Positions 15,001 through 20,815 of a stretch of 64,000 nt of DNA are shown piece by piece; positions within the stretch are counted from its first letter, which is position 1, and every line of letters begins with the position of its first letter. Below the pieces are notes generated by a model. The model worked only from the letters and a program-made list of their open reading frames with translations, searched no databases and was not told the origin of the DNA. This stretch comes from Vibrio rhodolitus. Its GTDB lineage: Bacteria; Pseudomonadota; Gammaproteobacteria; Enterobacterales; Vibrionaceae. The position numbers were made by a program, and so were the translations under genes. The stretch is from the NCBI RefSeq assembly GCF_003350325.1, contig NZ_QLYZ01000002.1, positions 124,001 to 188,000 of the forward strand. The letters run 5' to 3'.

Positions 15001-17262
15001 ACCGCAGGGAATATCTCTGGGGAACCAGAAAGTATGGATCTCACCATTAGAACCTCAGAGCCAGTGATTGGTAACTGGAGCATTCTGCCTGCAACAGACA
15101 AAGACAACACGGTAGAACATACAGGGAATGATGCTGATGGTAACCCAATCTACATCGTCAATGATGCCAATGATGAGAAGAAAATATTCTTCCAAGGCTC
15201 TGGGGCAACTATTGGGGATACCATTCGAATCACAATCCATGGCGTGGTTTACGATACAAGGGTTAATGAGAACGGCGAGTGGTCGATTACTACCGAAGCA
15301 ATGCCGGATTTAGAGTACCCATTTACGGTTCAGGCAGTGGATGAAGTGGGGCATGTTGTGACAGAAAGCTCAACGATCATTTTTGACTCGGGGATTTCTC
15401 TAACTGCCGATTTTATCGAGGAAAAAGGTTGGCATTGGACGCACAACACCAACAATCCGAATCCGGAAGTAAAAATCTATACCGAGAAAGGTAATGATAT
15501 TGAAATCACTGTAAGAAACTCAGCTGGTGAAATTGTTCACCAAGATAGTTTCACAGTCGATAAAACGATTTTCTCTTACCAGCGTCCTGAGGGCTCTGAG
15601 TACGCCGATGATAGTTATGTGATGACGGTTGTTGCGAAAGACAAGGCGGGTAATACTGAGTCTACGGAAGTCAAATTTGCGGTCGACACGGTATTGGGTG
15701 AAATGCCAGCACCACAAGTAAGCATTTTCGAAGATAACATCGTGACATTTAGAGACCCGAGTAAGACTCTCCACCCAGAGACTAAGCTGCCACTTTACTA
15801 CACCAACGATCCTGACTTTGCTGTGCGAGTGGGTAAAGACAGTAATGATGGCGAGCAAATCCGAGCTTTCTATGTGACGGTCTACGATATGGAAGGTGAA
15901 GAAATATGGTTCCGTGGCACAGACGAGATCACCAACGGAGATGTCTTTGAAATAAAGCTCCTCGATGACCTTGCGCTAAATGCTGATGGTAGTGCCACTG
16001 AGTATCGGGTAGAAGTCGTTTATAAAGACAAAGCAGGCAATACTCCAACGGATGATCAAGGTGAGCCAATCAACACCGAGTTTATCGTCAGTGTCAAACC
16101 AGATGATTTACCTATTAATGTCGCGGTGAAAGATGCTGACTCTGGAGTGGTATTTGAAGAAAGTAATCAAGTACATGTGGGTAAAGACAAGCCAGTGATC
16201 TTCGGTAATACCGACCCTGGTACCACGGTGCGCGTGGTTATCAGCGGTAATGGCACTACGCCGATATTCAAAGATATTGAGGTCGATGAGAGCGGTTACT
16301 GGGAGTTTACACCAAACGGTGATTTCTCTGATGGCTTGTATGAAATTGATATTACGATTTGGGACAAGTGGGGAAATAACGAGCACATTGAACACGATAT
16401 GGTGGTTGATACCTTCGCACCGATTATCACGCTAGAAAAGGTTGAAGCAGATATTGATTACCTAACTGACGACGTACTTTGGAACACGGATACGGGTGTT
16501 CTATCAGGCGTTCTAAGTGAAAGAGATGCGACGCTTACCATTCAAGTAGGAGCGGGAATTGCAGTTGATGTCGAGGTTGATGCTAATGGTCGTTGGAGTT
16601 ATAGCTTTGACTCATTAGTCGATGGCGAGACTCACAATATAGTGCTCAATGCTAAAGATGTTGCCGGTAATGAGTCGAGTAAAGAGTTTAGCGTGACTTA
16701 CGACTCAAGAGAGAGCATGCCGTTTATCGATGACGGTCTGAGCCGTGCTACTGATACAGGCTTGTTTAGTAATGACAACATCACCAATAACATCAGTCCA
16801 ACATTTGAAGGTCGAGGTGAGCCTCAATCATTGATCACATTGAAGATTGGCGATGATGAGCTGACTACCACTACCGATAAATATGGCGAATGGTCAATAG
16901 ACTTGTCTGCCCAAGATACTCCAATTGAGCTTTCAAGTGGCATCAATGCTTACACCTTGACGGAATCAGTCAATGGTATTGTGCAAAACACGCGTTCTAA
17001 CTCTATTACGTTCGATCAGGTCGCGGTGGATACGAGCAATCTAGACGTCAACATTGATGCTGGTGCAGCTATCCTGTCTGGAAACCTAGAAGCCACAGAG
17101 CTTGGTGCACGAATTGATGTGTTACTTGAAGATGGCTCTAAAGAATCGACCACTGTACTGGAGAATGGCAGTTGGTCTATAGATAATATTGACACGGGAC
17201 AATTGGTAGAAATTGCAATTACGGATGTTGCTGGAAACCAATCAGAAGAGTTTACATTCTAA
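1..17262 (+). CDS. Giant Ig-like repeat adhesin (SiiE/BapA-like), 5' end outside window
   Basis: The frame is open from base 1, so the start codon lies upstream; the TTG at 16 is not a credible start. The visible 5,753 residues are almost entirely tandem bacterial Ig-like domains of about 90-115 residues. I count roughly 50 copies of the strand motif resembling D-x-AGN. Most domains open with an acidic stretch such as SDSG/DTG followed by DD-x-IT; in SiiE and BapA-type adhesins comparable interdomain aspartates bind calcium and stiffen the rod. Residues are mostly polar and acidic with almost no cysteine. The C-terminus is one last Ig-like domain ending SEEFTF; there are no RTX nonapeptides and no VCA0849-type signal. 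The TolC/HlyD/ion-channel/ABC genes directly downstream are the likely dedicated exporter, as in Salmonella SPI-4. Role inferred: a long surface adhesin. The N-terminal retention or anchoring part cannot be seen. Confidence 0.9.
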   Translation, partial: VGGGKLAKESDSGVEGDQLTNEAETIVIKGTVSDANLDRLIFKIDGSDAYAHLLVLDGNNWTVTIPNASTEFNDNQAYTYTIEAIDKAANTTGEISHSFTIDRTDPNAPTVITDALTNDNTPEFAISSDADTSIELYINGVLVDSNELVKTDDGQWTWQATEELSSGADNDWDGVEHSYKVIASDAAGNTSETSGQIVVDTKTYVTGSLSQLDETGSQQGATSKQAFSFIGSAEQNSQVIIVFKSTGNDELDGKLKALLGNDLSIEAQFDSAENWSANLTGFDFEGEFNYVIESIDAAGNQASTDQQTLIVDRTPPQKLTIELAAESDSNLDGDNITNLKESGVSKAPIFIGTSEADSKITLTVTANDGSYQKDYEFVVGDDETWRIESEDILVSGEYTVSVTAVDSVGNNTTLTAEHQLDLTIDKEISLTAGLDSASGSDTGVDFIVGSYSDKVTNNSQPTLSGSGDDGDTITVDINGAQYQTTVADGKWSVDLALATPTSGTLGELTHGQTYYYTVEARDLAGNTITLGASQDSSYSITIDNNAQINGGLEQNSASDTGLSNVDGITNANRPLFSGSVEADSQVTITFTDQDGKDISVSAVVVADDSEFGATWQYQPDTILEGEYSYVVSVTDKAGNVTSLPAQELVIDRTLNESTTGLKQTETNNTGASQTDNITQIRTPILVGKTEANAIVTIKFVGFDNDFASVEANSNGDWEFELPIELADGEYQYTVHVEDIAGNTSVNTGNTLIIDNQPPLHLAGGLSLASDTSNGHGETQNTILNFNGQVEAQDGMSVQLVIRQGETILETLDAVINIDTDADGVATWTVNNIELDANQTYQYDILATDIAGNTSRLKDQTLVIDTQAPEVSGKLLTDTGIQGDGITSDDTPVFSGTGEDGAQIKVSVGDTLLGTAIVTNGVWQIESIALDDGNWAKYTITATDKAGNVTNLVSSEDLVIDTQTSLTGGLENQNRDANSEIDYAHLKPTFSGTSDAGATITLSLVRPDGGTVPSDIQVKANDQGEWSVTLESNLQEVEYRYVITVEDLAGNTVDADGNELKLEGEFTVDASNALTGDDIKLEAESDSGIPNEADSAAALASRQDQVTNITKPILEGTGEPGANIVVLVSIGNGQQSFTAKVEDDGTWRVQIDDNDGDLASGIYNYSVSSTDQASNVTKVENNSFEIDTNNPDAVSTLSINDALVLAEVLLTNQDTPVFKGKAEAGAWVLLEVAGVGSYWKQVNDDGDWSIQVQDLGNEDIAGVERDYTIKVTDSAGNTSSVTSGKYILDEKTAISNADLASESDSGSSDDDNLTKATELNFTGQGEPDATIYYRLGESGEFAEFATVDENGIWSKNLASLETLVGDPATDYTVYFKAQDEAGNWSEPSQVDFTVDRVAPEDLTNNGLTDATNSAALNDERTNQELVELTGTVEANAKVSITIGGVTYTDTTTADGKWSIDVDLSGKAADHTSVEGKVYQYDVIATDAAGNESKLEDQTLHIDKVATLSGGLENQNRDADSEIDYAHLKPTFSGTSDAGATITLSLIRPDGGAVPSDIQVKANDQGEWSVTLESNLQEVEYRYVITLEDLAGNTTDADGNELKLEGEFTVDATNALTGDDIKLEAESDSGIPNEADSAAALASRQDQVTNITKPILEGSGEPGANIVVVVSIGNGQQSFTAKVENDGTWRVQIDDNDGDLASSIYSYSVSSTDQASNVTKVENKSFEIDTDNPDAVSTLSINDALVSAEVLLTNQDTPVFKGKAEAGAWVLLEVAGVGSYWEKANDNGDWSIPVQDLGNNDIAGVERDYTIKVTDSAGNTSSVTSGKYILDQKTAISNVDLASESDSGNSDDDNLTKATVLNFTGQGEQGATIYYRLGESGEFAEFASVDENGIWSKNLASLETLVGDPATDYTVYFKAQDEAGNWSEPSQVDFTVDRVAPEGLTNNGLTDATNSAALDDERTNQEQVELTGTVEANAKVSITIGGVTYTDTTTADGKWSINVDLSDKAGDHTSAAGKVYQYDVIATDAAGNESELENQTLHIDKVATLSGGLENQNRDADSEIDYAHLKPTFSGTSDAGATITLSLVRADGGVVPSDIQVKANDQGEWSVTLESNLQEVEYRYVITVEDLAGNTTDADGNELKLEGEFTVDATNALTTSDIKLEAESDSGIPNAADSAAALASRQDQVTNITKPILEGSGEPGANIVVQVMIGNAQQSFTAKVENDGTWRVQIDDNDSDLASGIYNYSVSSTDQASNVTKVENKSFEIDTNNPEAVSTLSINNALVSAEVLLTNQDTPVFKGKAEAGAWVLLEVAGVGSYWEKVNDSGDWSILVQDLGNDDIAGVERDYTIKVTDSAGNTSSVTSGKYILDQNTAISNVDLASESDSGKSNDDNITNKTVLNFKGEGEQGATIYYRLGETGEFKLFTTVSDNGIWQEDLASLEDLSGAIEQDVKVQFKAIDLAGNESTISSTDFTIDRQDPRDFANHGLDANSNTTNANNIEDQRTNKEMITLTGTVEQGVDVRISIDGVVTDQAVTVNGDTWSYQVDLSRFNAQHLNVNGKEYSYTLTATDVAGNSVTIDQQNFTVDASARLENVGLKLGEQGDTGRDSSHYNDKVTTAEKPVFVGKTETNAIVTLYIKSPGGEFVQSGAPVTVVSLNGEFEIQLADDLTVEGEYEYRIQVEDAAGNIAVTEDKFEYDNQVSPVNIELDNASDLGQSNSDNITSDTTPSFNITVEPDSEVTFRLYRESDGALLFETTQTLTDGAWNLELGENIITPNAGGSDYRYEIEATDKAGNTASDQGTLLVDNHIDLVDVELANVTGERHQAAGNMALEITSDSVATFSGKAEGGARVEIYIEVDGEFVKVANKTLDGDQSQLNKSWQLSVGEGESLTSFVPTQGSNYPYKVIVTDVAGNTDQVTGNYTFDASTTISADLDSSTDLGIDNDDDLTNSHNGNNPIISGLAEAGSVITLTVTLNNVDYQYQLELPYPTLEQIDTQVEWSIDLSDSSLLTSPGSLPSFTEGSYSYQVISKDAAGNSDTDSGTFILDNSAPIVDGGFVTGDSVNDTGLANDDGITFNVQPKFAGTYSGANTAAIAGSNESVNVFVTIEGKTYQATSSNGNWELDLSQPVTEIIGFGSDNPSEIVRNDVRLTDEVDKPYTITAIDAAGNSSVVDGGKVTIDSTTSLTADLAASSDLGVDQDDNKTSVLSPVIEGSDTEPGSIIYLVFNGDVTSRYPANSSDASESTLLDGKYYAVADTDGKWSIEATGLISEASAANEGTYKYQVFVSDTAGNTYIYDSDEAGNNIEMKFKNPNLDKVNDGLKSDQENDTGLDQTDSITNNLTPDFSGQVATPEDAPFDVTVTFYQEGSSEPFAVYSSPNNGVAIVDNGNGMGTWTLNDVDLVEGKYTYKVEASNEFGNKDSFVKDLVIDTTVPNISVADITLDLGFGSRPSSDSGMGADVSEGNIDYGSDNKTNVQKPQFNIAFNESDAKVELFILNDEGVVVQNYSSINDDGSAGAITWNPTLSRWELTSANIETLQSGSYQYYVKATDVAGNATTTGKKQIEIDTEIDGVGQLAKDETIDTGFSNDDEYTNNDALKFTGQVVDNDAHARVKVTLYPDTGAERHKFVTVNEDGSWEVSFDSLALSGVTDVPYKIEAWDIEGNCKEISAADAKVTVDKDVPDSATDLLMPDMFNGIINDTGDLGDWVTKLNDPVITGKAELEAQVAITVEKVILDADGNFLAVDSSVPAETYIKYADSVTGEWHFQFGEGNNSAMVNDSTYRVTVDVFDKAGNQNAASQTVLVTNDSKVSVAGDVSDEDKVDRLADDDVRIGDSMTQEDLNKTDNVIRVSTPTLDGLTDTDVSAIKIVLDNGKGQLYEITDVNIAEDGTWSLDLSDQALLTSLGINELADGLWKAVVTVTDKAGNEGVDAFNFTVDTTAPEVPTVSLNSGIDHDDNIPGLDLTNETKPTFTGSAEQGSEVMLVLKNAGGEEVGRYFANQVTDSSGEWNITIGDELLETLGDGKYSYYVKSTDEVGLITQSEESSFVLDTTAPVMSNITLETSDATDGIKLFEEKWLTNGVKNDLTITGNIDRGETNGGQISVFVDGKATPDFVVELDSLLSSNISGSFDLSLSNLINSLTEGDHAIKLVAEDNAGNKSEFETSLVIDRSVELDGKLTTDTEVDGDGWTYNPLPQFAGTTEANADVTLRIFDQYGSVIWDETQQNVSGIWSFAPNFSGDSNTPTKFPDGKYSYEISAVDQLGNTTTVDQEVTGEFYVDTTVPELRAGLQKVHVEEDDGDRREFSLTDDQIITSDRTLTFKGQSEFAQMYGQNLHAEVSVYVGAIAEQNLLGVSQVDTSGSYSITTSEMAYGIHTIFLVSKDLAGNTSVIEKQITIQPDIMPVTVHLQDDSNSSALDDTLTNVSNPWLYGNATPDSTVRVTITDSVTGMTTTFSTLAGIDGTWSLQLGSGAIGSMSGSDGYSPINDSVDNADLAAGNYYLPDGQYAIEVAVSKDNVQFPDNSYTNAEIDELVIDTNNTLTQIEVEGSEGGLTNSQTLNIIGKTDAWASVKVILAQKGESWDVQGARILTATATSNGSFSVSASDLEDGVEYTYWVTSTDLAGNMVGFDPENPNQYPSGSVGQITIDRVTPEIEGIVVADSQSIAPGPDDAVKNSDYITRDDTPTFKGTLTGDFNDAYIELNGNETFYIAQNGQVATAVAGGSISLVERADELGVWDWQYTLPHQEDGTYNFDLITNDIAGNKDSFEGVVRVKTAINFQVSLENDSAFATDFITKDLATVNGEEGYLTFNCATEADNTITAILYDEAGVEVDRLVVKVDQTNSSQISFQLPEDQINGGFAQGKYKVVFTVTDEAGNTLSTENQEVSREIIYDKTAPDVSVALEGSSDTGDVLIFGDNVASDNKTMVPNPVIAGTGEAGADIYIKIYKTLYDEHTKQYIKVGAAIIDVATQVSDSNSWSYSPKPDELLGSDLDGTFVVEVTSTDTAGNISGEPESMDLTIRTSEPVIGNWSILPATDKDNTVEHTGNDADGNPIYIVNDANDEKKIFFQGSGATIGDTIRITIHGVVYDTRVNENGEWSITTEAMPDLEYPFTVQAVDEVGHVVTESSTIIFDSGISLTADFIEEKGWHWTHNTNNPNPEVKIYTEKGNDIEITVRNSAGEIVHQDSFTVDKTIFSYQRPEGSEYADDSYVMTVVAKDKAGNTESTEVKFAVDTVLGEMPAPQVSIFEDNIVTFRDPSKTLHPETKLPLYYTNDPDFAVRVGKDSNDGEQIRAFYVTVYDMEGEEIWFRGTDEITNGDVFEIKLLDDLALNADGSATEYRVEVVYKDKAGNTPTDDQGEPINTEFIVSVKPDDLPINVAVKDADSGVVFEESNQVHVGKDKPVIFGNTDPGTTVRVVISGNGTTPIFKDIEVDESGYWEFTPNGDFSDGLYEIDITIWDKWGNNEHIEHDMVVDTFAPIITLEKVEADIDYLTDDVLWNTDTGVLSGVLSERDATLTIQVGAGIAVDVEVDANGRWSYSFDSLVDGETHNIVLNAKDVAGNESSKEFSVTYDSRESMPFIDDGLSRATDTGLFSNDNITNNISPTFEGRGEPQSLITLKIGDDELTTTTDKYGEWSIDLSAQDTPIELSSGINAYTLTESVNGIVQNTRSNSITFDQVAVDTSNLDVNIDAGAAILSGNLEATELGARIDVLLEDGSKESTTVLENGSWSIDNIDTGQLVEIAITDVAGNQSEEFTF
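2899..7170 (+). repeat. Near-identical 1,623-bp tandem repeats inside the adhesin gene
   Basis: A block beginning with the codons for GGLENQNRD recurs at 2899, 4522 and 6145, exactly 1,623 bp (541 codons) apart. Units 1 (2899-4521) and 2 (4522-6144) match over their full length with scattered, largely synonymous differences. Unit 3 matches well until about 7170 and then diverges. Each unit encodes five Ig-like domains. The in-frame spacing and low divergence point to recent duplication by unequal recombination. Such a block can change copy number and is prone to collapse in short-read assemblies. Confidence 0.9.
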
Positions 17263-17277
17263 CCTTTTGCTCGGAAA

Positions 17278-17298
17278 AGCGAGTGCAAGTCACTCGCT
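17278..17298 (+). other. Intercistronic hairpin after the adhesin gene
   Basis: A perfect 8-bp stem (AGCGAGTG / CACTCGCT) with a 5-nt loop lies 15 bases after the adhesin stop and 30 bases before the TolC-like start. It has no following T-run, so it is a poor intrinsic terminator. It could be an mRNA processing or stability element that sets adhesin-to-exporter ratios; that role is inference. Confidence 0.5.
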
Positions 17299-17328
17299 GG
17301 ATACACCCAAGGATGATAAGAAAATCAG

Positions 17329-18687
17329 ATGGATAACATTCAGTCGTTTAGATTGGCAGGTGCGCTACTTGGCGTGTTTTGCTTGATGCCAATTTCAGTT
17401 TTTGCTGATGAAAATGCGGTAGTAATATCAAGCAATAATGTAGTGGACTCGTCGTCTCAGACTCCACTTGCAAATTATGATTTGGGCTTTAGAGAGGTGC
17501 TTAACCAAGCGTTAGATATCTCTTATGAGTATAAAGCGTTAAATTACGAACTCCGCTCAACCGAGATCTTAAAAGATAAAGAGGAGAGCTACTTCTACCC
17601 AACAGCCACGCTTTCATCAGAACAAAAAGAGTATTACGGCGAACCTCGTCCCGATCCCGATAGTACTGGTAAGGCTATACTGACACTCAGAGCCAAAGTT
17701 TGGGGTTCAAGCACTGATGACCGTATTGATGCCAGTGAAAACAATCGCTTGTCTGGCGAGATGAACCTCAAAGGAAAAGAGTTAGAAATCTACTACGTGG
17801 TGCTCAAATACCTGACAAAGGTTGAGTTAACCCGTGAATTTAAGCGCCAAACCGATGAAATCCGTGTCGAGTTGGAAAACTTCTATCAAAAACAGCTTAA
17901 CGCCACGGAAGCAGGGGTATCGACCCAATCAGATGCGATGGAAGTGGAGTTAACCAAGTCGCGCTTTGAAGAGCAAGTCTTCGCCGTTGTTTCAAATATT
18001 GATCGCTACTTTCGCGATCTAAGGATCGAAACGGGTTTGGAACTCGGTAGCCAAGAGCAAACCCAGCGAATTGGAATTGACTACAACAAGCTTGTTTCGG
18101 TGTTAGATATCAATGTGACTAAATTTGATAGCCACGCTCTTATCCGAGATAACTACGGTCTGCGCTCCACTGAATACCTACTTAAGGCGACGTTACAAAG
18201 TGCGAAAGCGCAGCGTGAACGGCTAAAAATTGATTTAGTTAATGAGACCCATGTGGCGCTTTATGGTGGTAACGATCAGTACGAATGGGGCGATACAGAC
18301 GATTCGTATTTTGGTCTTAACGTCACTTACGATTTGTACAACCACGGTATTGGTGCTGACCAAGAATCGGCATTGGAACTCTATAAAGCGGAAAAAGAAC
18401 GATATGACATGGGCGTGCAAAAATTCCTCGCACAGCTCGATGCGACCGCCTTGGACTATGAAAATACCATGGCAAAACGCAACAACTTGATTGAGCAATT
18501 ACGCATCAATCGAGAGCTTATTGAAAATCAGAAAAATGAAATCTACACAGATAAAGTTACTTATCTAGATATTGCTGAAAGCATCTCGTCTCTCAATCAG
18601 TCTGAAATCGCGCTACTTAACATGGAGTTGAGTTTGTACGACCAACTCTATGAACTAATGGAGCTGAAATCGCAAAAGATTTACTAG
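17329..18687 (+). CDS. TolC-like outer-membrane channel of the adhesin exporter (SiiC-like)
   Basis: This 452-residue protein has a signal peptide at about 1-26 ending VFA before DE. The mature part is long amphipathic helix broken by two short beta-type stretches (around residues 95-125 and 310-345), the layout of TolC-family channels, whose trimers cross the outer membrane and span the periplasm. Overall similarity to classical TolC looks low by eye; the assignment rests on length, signal peptide, helical pattern and its place between the adhesin and a HlyD-like gene. It starts 66 bp after the adhesin and ends 6 bp before the HlyD-like gene, so it is almost certainly in the same operon. By analogy with SPI-4 it would be the SiiC equivalent. 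Confidence 0.8.
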   Translation: MDNIQSFRLAGALLGVFCLMPISVFADENAVVISSNNVVDSSSQTPLANYDLGFREVLNQALDISYEYKALNYELRSTEILKDKEESYFYPTATLSSEQKEYYGEPRPDPDSTGKAILTLRAKVWGSSTDDRIDASENNRLSGEMNLKGKELEIYYVVLKYLTKVELTREFKRQTDEIRVELENFYQKQLNATEAGVSTQSDAMEVELTKSRFEEQVFAVVSNIDRYFRDLRIETGLELGSQEQTQRIGIDYNKLVSVLDINVTKFDSHALIRDNYGLRSTEYLLKATLQSAKAQRERLKIDLVNETHVALYGGNDQYEWGDTDDSYFGLNVTYDLYNHGIGADQESALELYKAEKERYDMGVQKFLAQLDATALDYENTMAKRNNLIEQLRINRELIENQKNEIYTDKVTYLDIAESISSLNQSEIALLNMELSLYDQLYELMELKSQKIY

Positions 18688-18693
18688 TCGACC

Positions 18694-19929
18694 ATGATTG
18701 TTAGCAGAAAACATAAGCTGTTAGTCAGCATCGCAATAGCCACGTTACTACTCTATATCCTACTCTTTAAGGAAGTGGAGGTAGTGGCTCCTGGTTCTGG
18801 GTTAACGGGGATCAAAGAGAGTAACGTATCGTTAAAAGCACCATCAAACAGCTATATCGTTGATTTGATGGTCTCTCAAGGTGAGAAGCTTGAAATTGGT
18901 CAGGCGATGTTGCGCTATCGCAATCTTGTTGATGAATATCAATTACAACAAATTACGGTAGAACTTGAGCAGGACACTCGCTTGTTGGTGCAACATGAAG
19001 ATGAACGTTGCTTCTTAGTCAGTGATCAATTTTCAGCGTCACCTATTAGTCATTCTGATTATGGTTGTCAAAAAGCCTCCCCATCGGCAGGCGCTGGCGG
19101 GCTCTATATTTTGAGTTTCTACGAAGACTACCTTCTAGAGCAAAAATTCCTTGTTGATCTAGCTCTAGAGCGTAAGAAAAAGGCTGATGAGCTGTATAAA
19201 AAACGCAAAATTCTTACCAAAAAACGCAATGCCCTTCGCAAAGGTAAAGGTGAAACCATACGCTTTTACGATCTAGAAACGGAGCTAAGCGATCTGAATA
19301 CCGAGTTGGTTTCGTTTATGATTTCAGAGTTGGAAGCAAAGAAAAAACTGACTGACAAATTGATGGTTTTTCAAATGCGTCGCTCTGAGCGTTTGCTGAC
19401 TTTAGATGAGCAAATCAACAGCCTGAAATCCAAGATCACCGAGAAAACCTATCAACAACAATTGCTGGCTGAGAAGAAGAAAAAATCTGTTATTCGCTCG
19501 CCAATAAACGGCAGCATATTGGAGCTGACTGACGGACTTGCGGTAGGAACGTTTGTACAAGAAGCGTCACAAATGTTCGTGTTGAAAAAAGAAGGAGCTT
19601 CGCAAGAAGTAACTGCCAAATTTGACTCAAGATACCGACATTTTCTCAATATTGGCCGAGAAGTTCGTCTAAAAATTAATTCTCCGGGGTTTAATGAAAT
19701 ATTTAGCGGAACCATTGTTGAGTTGAGCTCAGACTCAATCGCCTATGATGAACAAAATAAAAATGGCAAGCGATACTATCGCGTGACAATAAAGCCAGAT
19801 CAGGAGTTCTTAGATCTTTCGTTAAATTTAGGGATTGATGTGCAAGTGTTTGTGGTTGACGACAAAATTAATGTTATGGAGTTTATTTTTAGCGTGCTTC
19901 CGAGTGATATTAAGTTTGAGGTTTGGTAA
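18694..19929 (+). CDS. HlyD-family periplasmic adaptor (SiiD-like)
   Basis: This 411-residue membrane fusion protein has one N-terminal membrane segment (about 9-27), then a lipoyl/biotinyl-like half motif (VVAPGSGLTGIKES, SLKAPSNSYIV) around 30-80. A long, lysine-rich coiled-coil hairpin covers about 140-265. The second lipoyl half follows (VIRSPINGSILEL, about 267-280), then a beta-barrel part to the end. It would bridge the inner-membrane ABC transporter to the TolC-like channel. Two cysteines near 109 and 128 lie in the first arm of the hairpin and may form a disulfide. The stop codon directly abuts the ATG of the next gene, indicating tight translational coupling. Confidence 0.88.
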   Translation: MIVSRKHKLLVSIAIATLLLYILLFKEVEVVAPGSGLTGIKESNVSLKAPSNSYIVDLMVSQGEKLEIGQAMLRYRNLVDEYQLQQITVELEQDTRLLVQHEDERCFLVSDQFSASPISHSDYGCQKASPSAGAGGLYILSFYEDYLLEQKFLVDLALERKKKADELYKKRKILTKKRNALRKGKGETIRFYDLETELSDLNTELVSFMISELEAKKKLTDKLMVFQMRRSERLLTLDEQINSLKSKITEKTYQQQLLAEKKKKSVIRSPINGSILELTDGLAVGTFVQEASQMFVLKKEGASQEVTAKFDSRYRHFLNIGREVRLKINSPGFNEIFSGTIVELSSDSIAYDEQNKNGKRYYRVTIKPDQEFLDLSLNLGIDVQVFVVDDKINVMEFIFSVLPSDIKFEVW

Positions 19930-20376
19930 ATGATTGGATTTGTATCAGCCATTTCATCGGCACTTGCAGTTATTGTTCTAGTGGTTATTGCAACATTGCT
20001 CGCATTTGTTCAAGCGATAATGCCAACGACAGGCTTAGTCCGGATTAATGATGTTAAATATCGTTATGTTATGGAAAGCAGTTATATTGAGCCCCAATTG
20101 ATACGGGAAGTCATACTAAAAACAGAAGTGGCTGGAATAGATGATAGAGTTATTTCTTATCAAAATGGCTGCACTTATGGATTTAACTCATCTGAACGTC
20201 AAATGACAGAAATCAGTACTTACAACTACATCACAATGACGCAGTATTTTGATGATGCGATCCCGGTTGCACCAATGTATACGATAGCAGAAAAGGAAGT
20301 ATTCAATACCTGCTTTATCGACATCAACCTCAACCCAATAGAGGAAACTCAGCAAGAGGAGAGCGCAAATGGATGA
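19930..20376 (+). CDS. Small single-span membrane protein, first of two ExbD/MotB-like subunits
   Basis: This 148-residue protein has one membrane segment at about 3-28 and a periplasmic remainder, the topology of ExbD, TolR, MotB and SiiA. Its membrane segment lacks the aspartate that carries protons in those families, so the family link rests on topology, size and position. The periplasmic part has two cysteines (in NGCTYGF and FNTCFID) that could form a disulfide. It starts on the base after the HlyD-like stop and overlaps the next gene by 8 bp. It may be a non-conducting partner of the next protein in a stator-like complex; I do not recognise a specific family. Confidence 0.6.
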   Translation: MIGFVSAISSALAVIVLVVIATLLAFVQAIMPTTGLVRINDVKYRYVMESSYIEPQLIREVILKTEVAGIDDRVISYQNGCTYGFNSSERQMTEISTYNYITMTQYFDDAIPVAPMYTIAEKEVFNTCFIDINLNPIEETQQEESANG

Positions 20377-20815
20377 TGATTCTCTTGCACCATTTGTTGA
20401 TGCGTTGGCATCTTCATTAATTGTTATGGTGCTGGTGTGTATTTTCTTCCTGATACAAACGTCAACCGCAATTACATCGGCAGCAAAATTAGAGGCTGTA
20501 GTCGACGTCGAAGAAGATAAGGCATATTCGCCGATCTCTTATCGTGAAATTCTTAGTGCGGATTTAGTAAAGCAAGAATTTAAATATGTGGTGAATTTTA
20601 AGTTGAAACCAGAGTTAGTTGATCAAATTAAAGGTCAGTTAATTGGTGCTCGCAATATTACTTTCACGATTGAAAGTCGAGACTCTGAAAAGAAAAGCGC
20701 AGTTAACATAATGCGTCTTTTAAATATATTGGATTTACCTGAAGAAACGAAGATTAGTACAGAAATAGTAGCGACAACATCAGTGTTATCGAAAGTACGG
20801 TGGGAGATAGATTAA
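20369..20815 (+). CDS. ExbD/MotB-like ion-channel subunit with intramembrane Asp (SiiA-like)
   Basis: This 148-residue protein has a short acidic cytoplasmic N-terminus, then a membrane segment at about 12-29 preceded by Asp11 in PFVDALASSL. An aspartate at this position in the single helix is the proton-carrying residue of MotB, TolR, ExbD and SiiA. The rest is periplasmic, of unknown fold, with no recognisable OmpA-type peptidoglycan-binding domain. The start has a GAGGAG ribosome site and overlaps the preceding gene by 8 bp; its stop overlaps the next ATG by one base (TAATG). The partner is most likely the MotA/ExbB-like protein encoded next. The equal length of this and the previous protein suggests two related subunits, though their sequences differ. 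Confidence 0.65.
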   Translation: MDDDSLAPFVDALASSLIVMVLVCIFFLIQTSTAITSAAKLEAVVDVEEDKAYSPISYREILSADLVKQEFKYVVNFKLKPELVDQIKGQLIGARNITFTIESRDSEKKSAVNIMRLLNILDLPEETKISTEIVATTSVLSKVRWEID

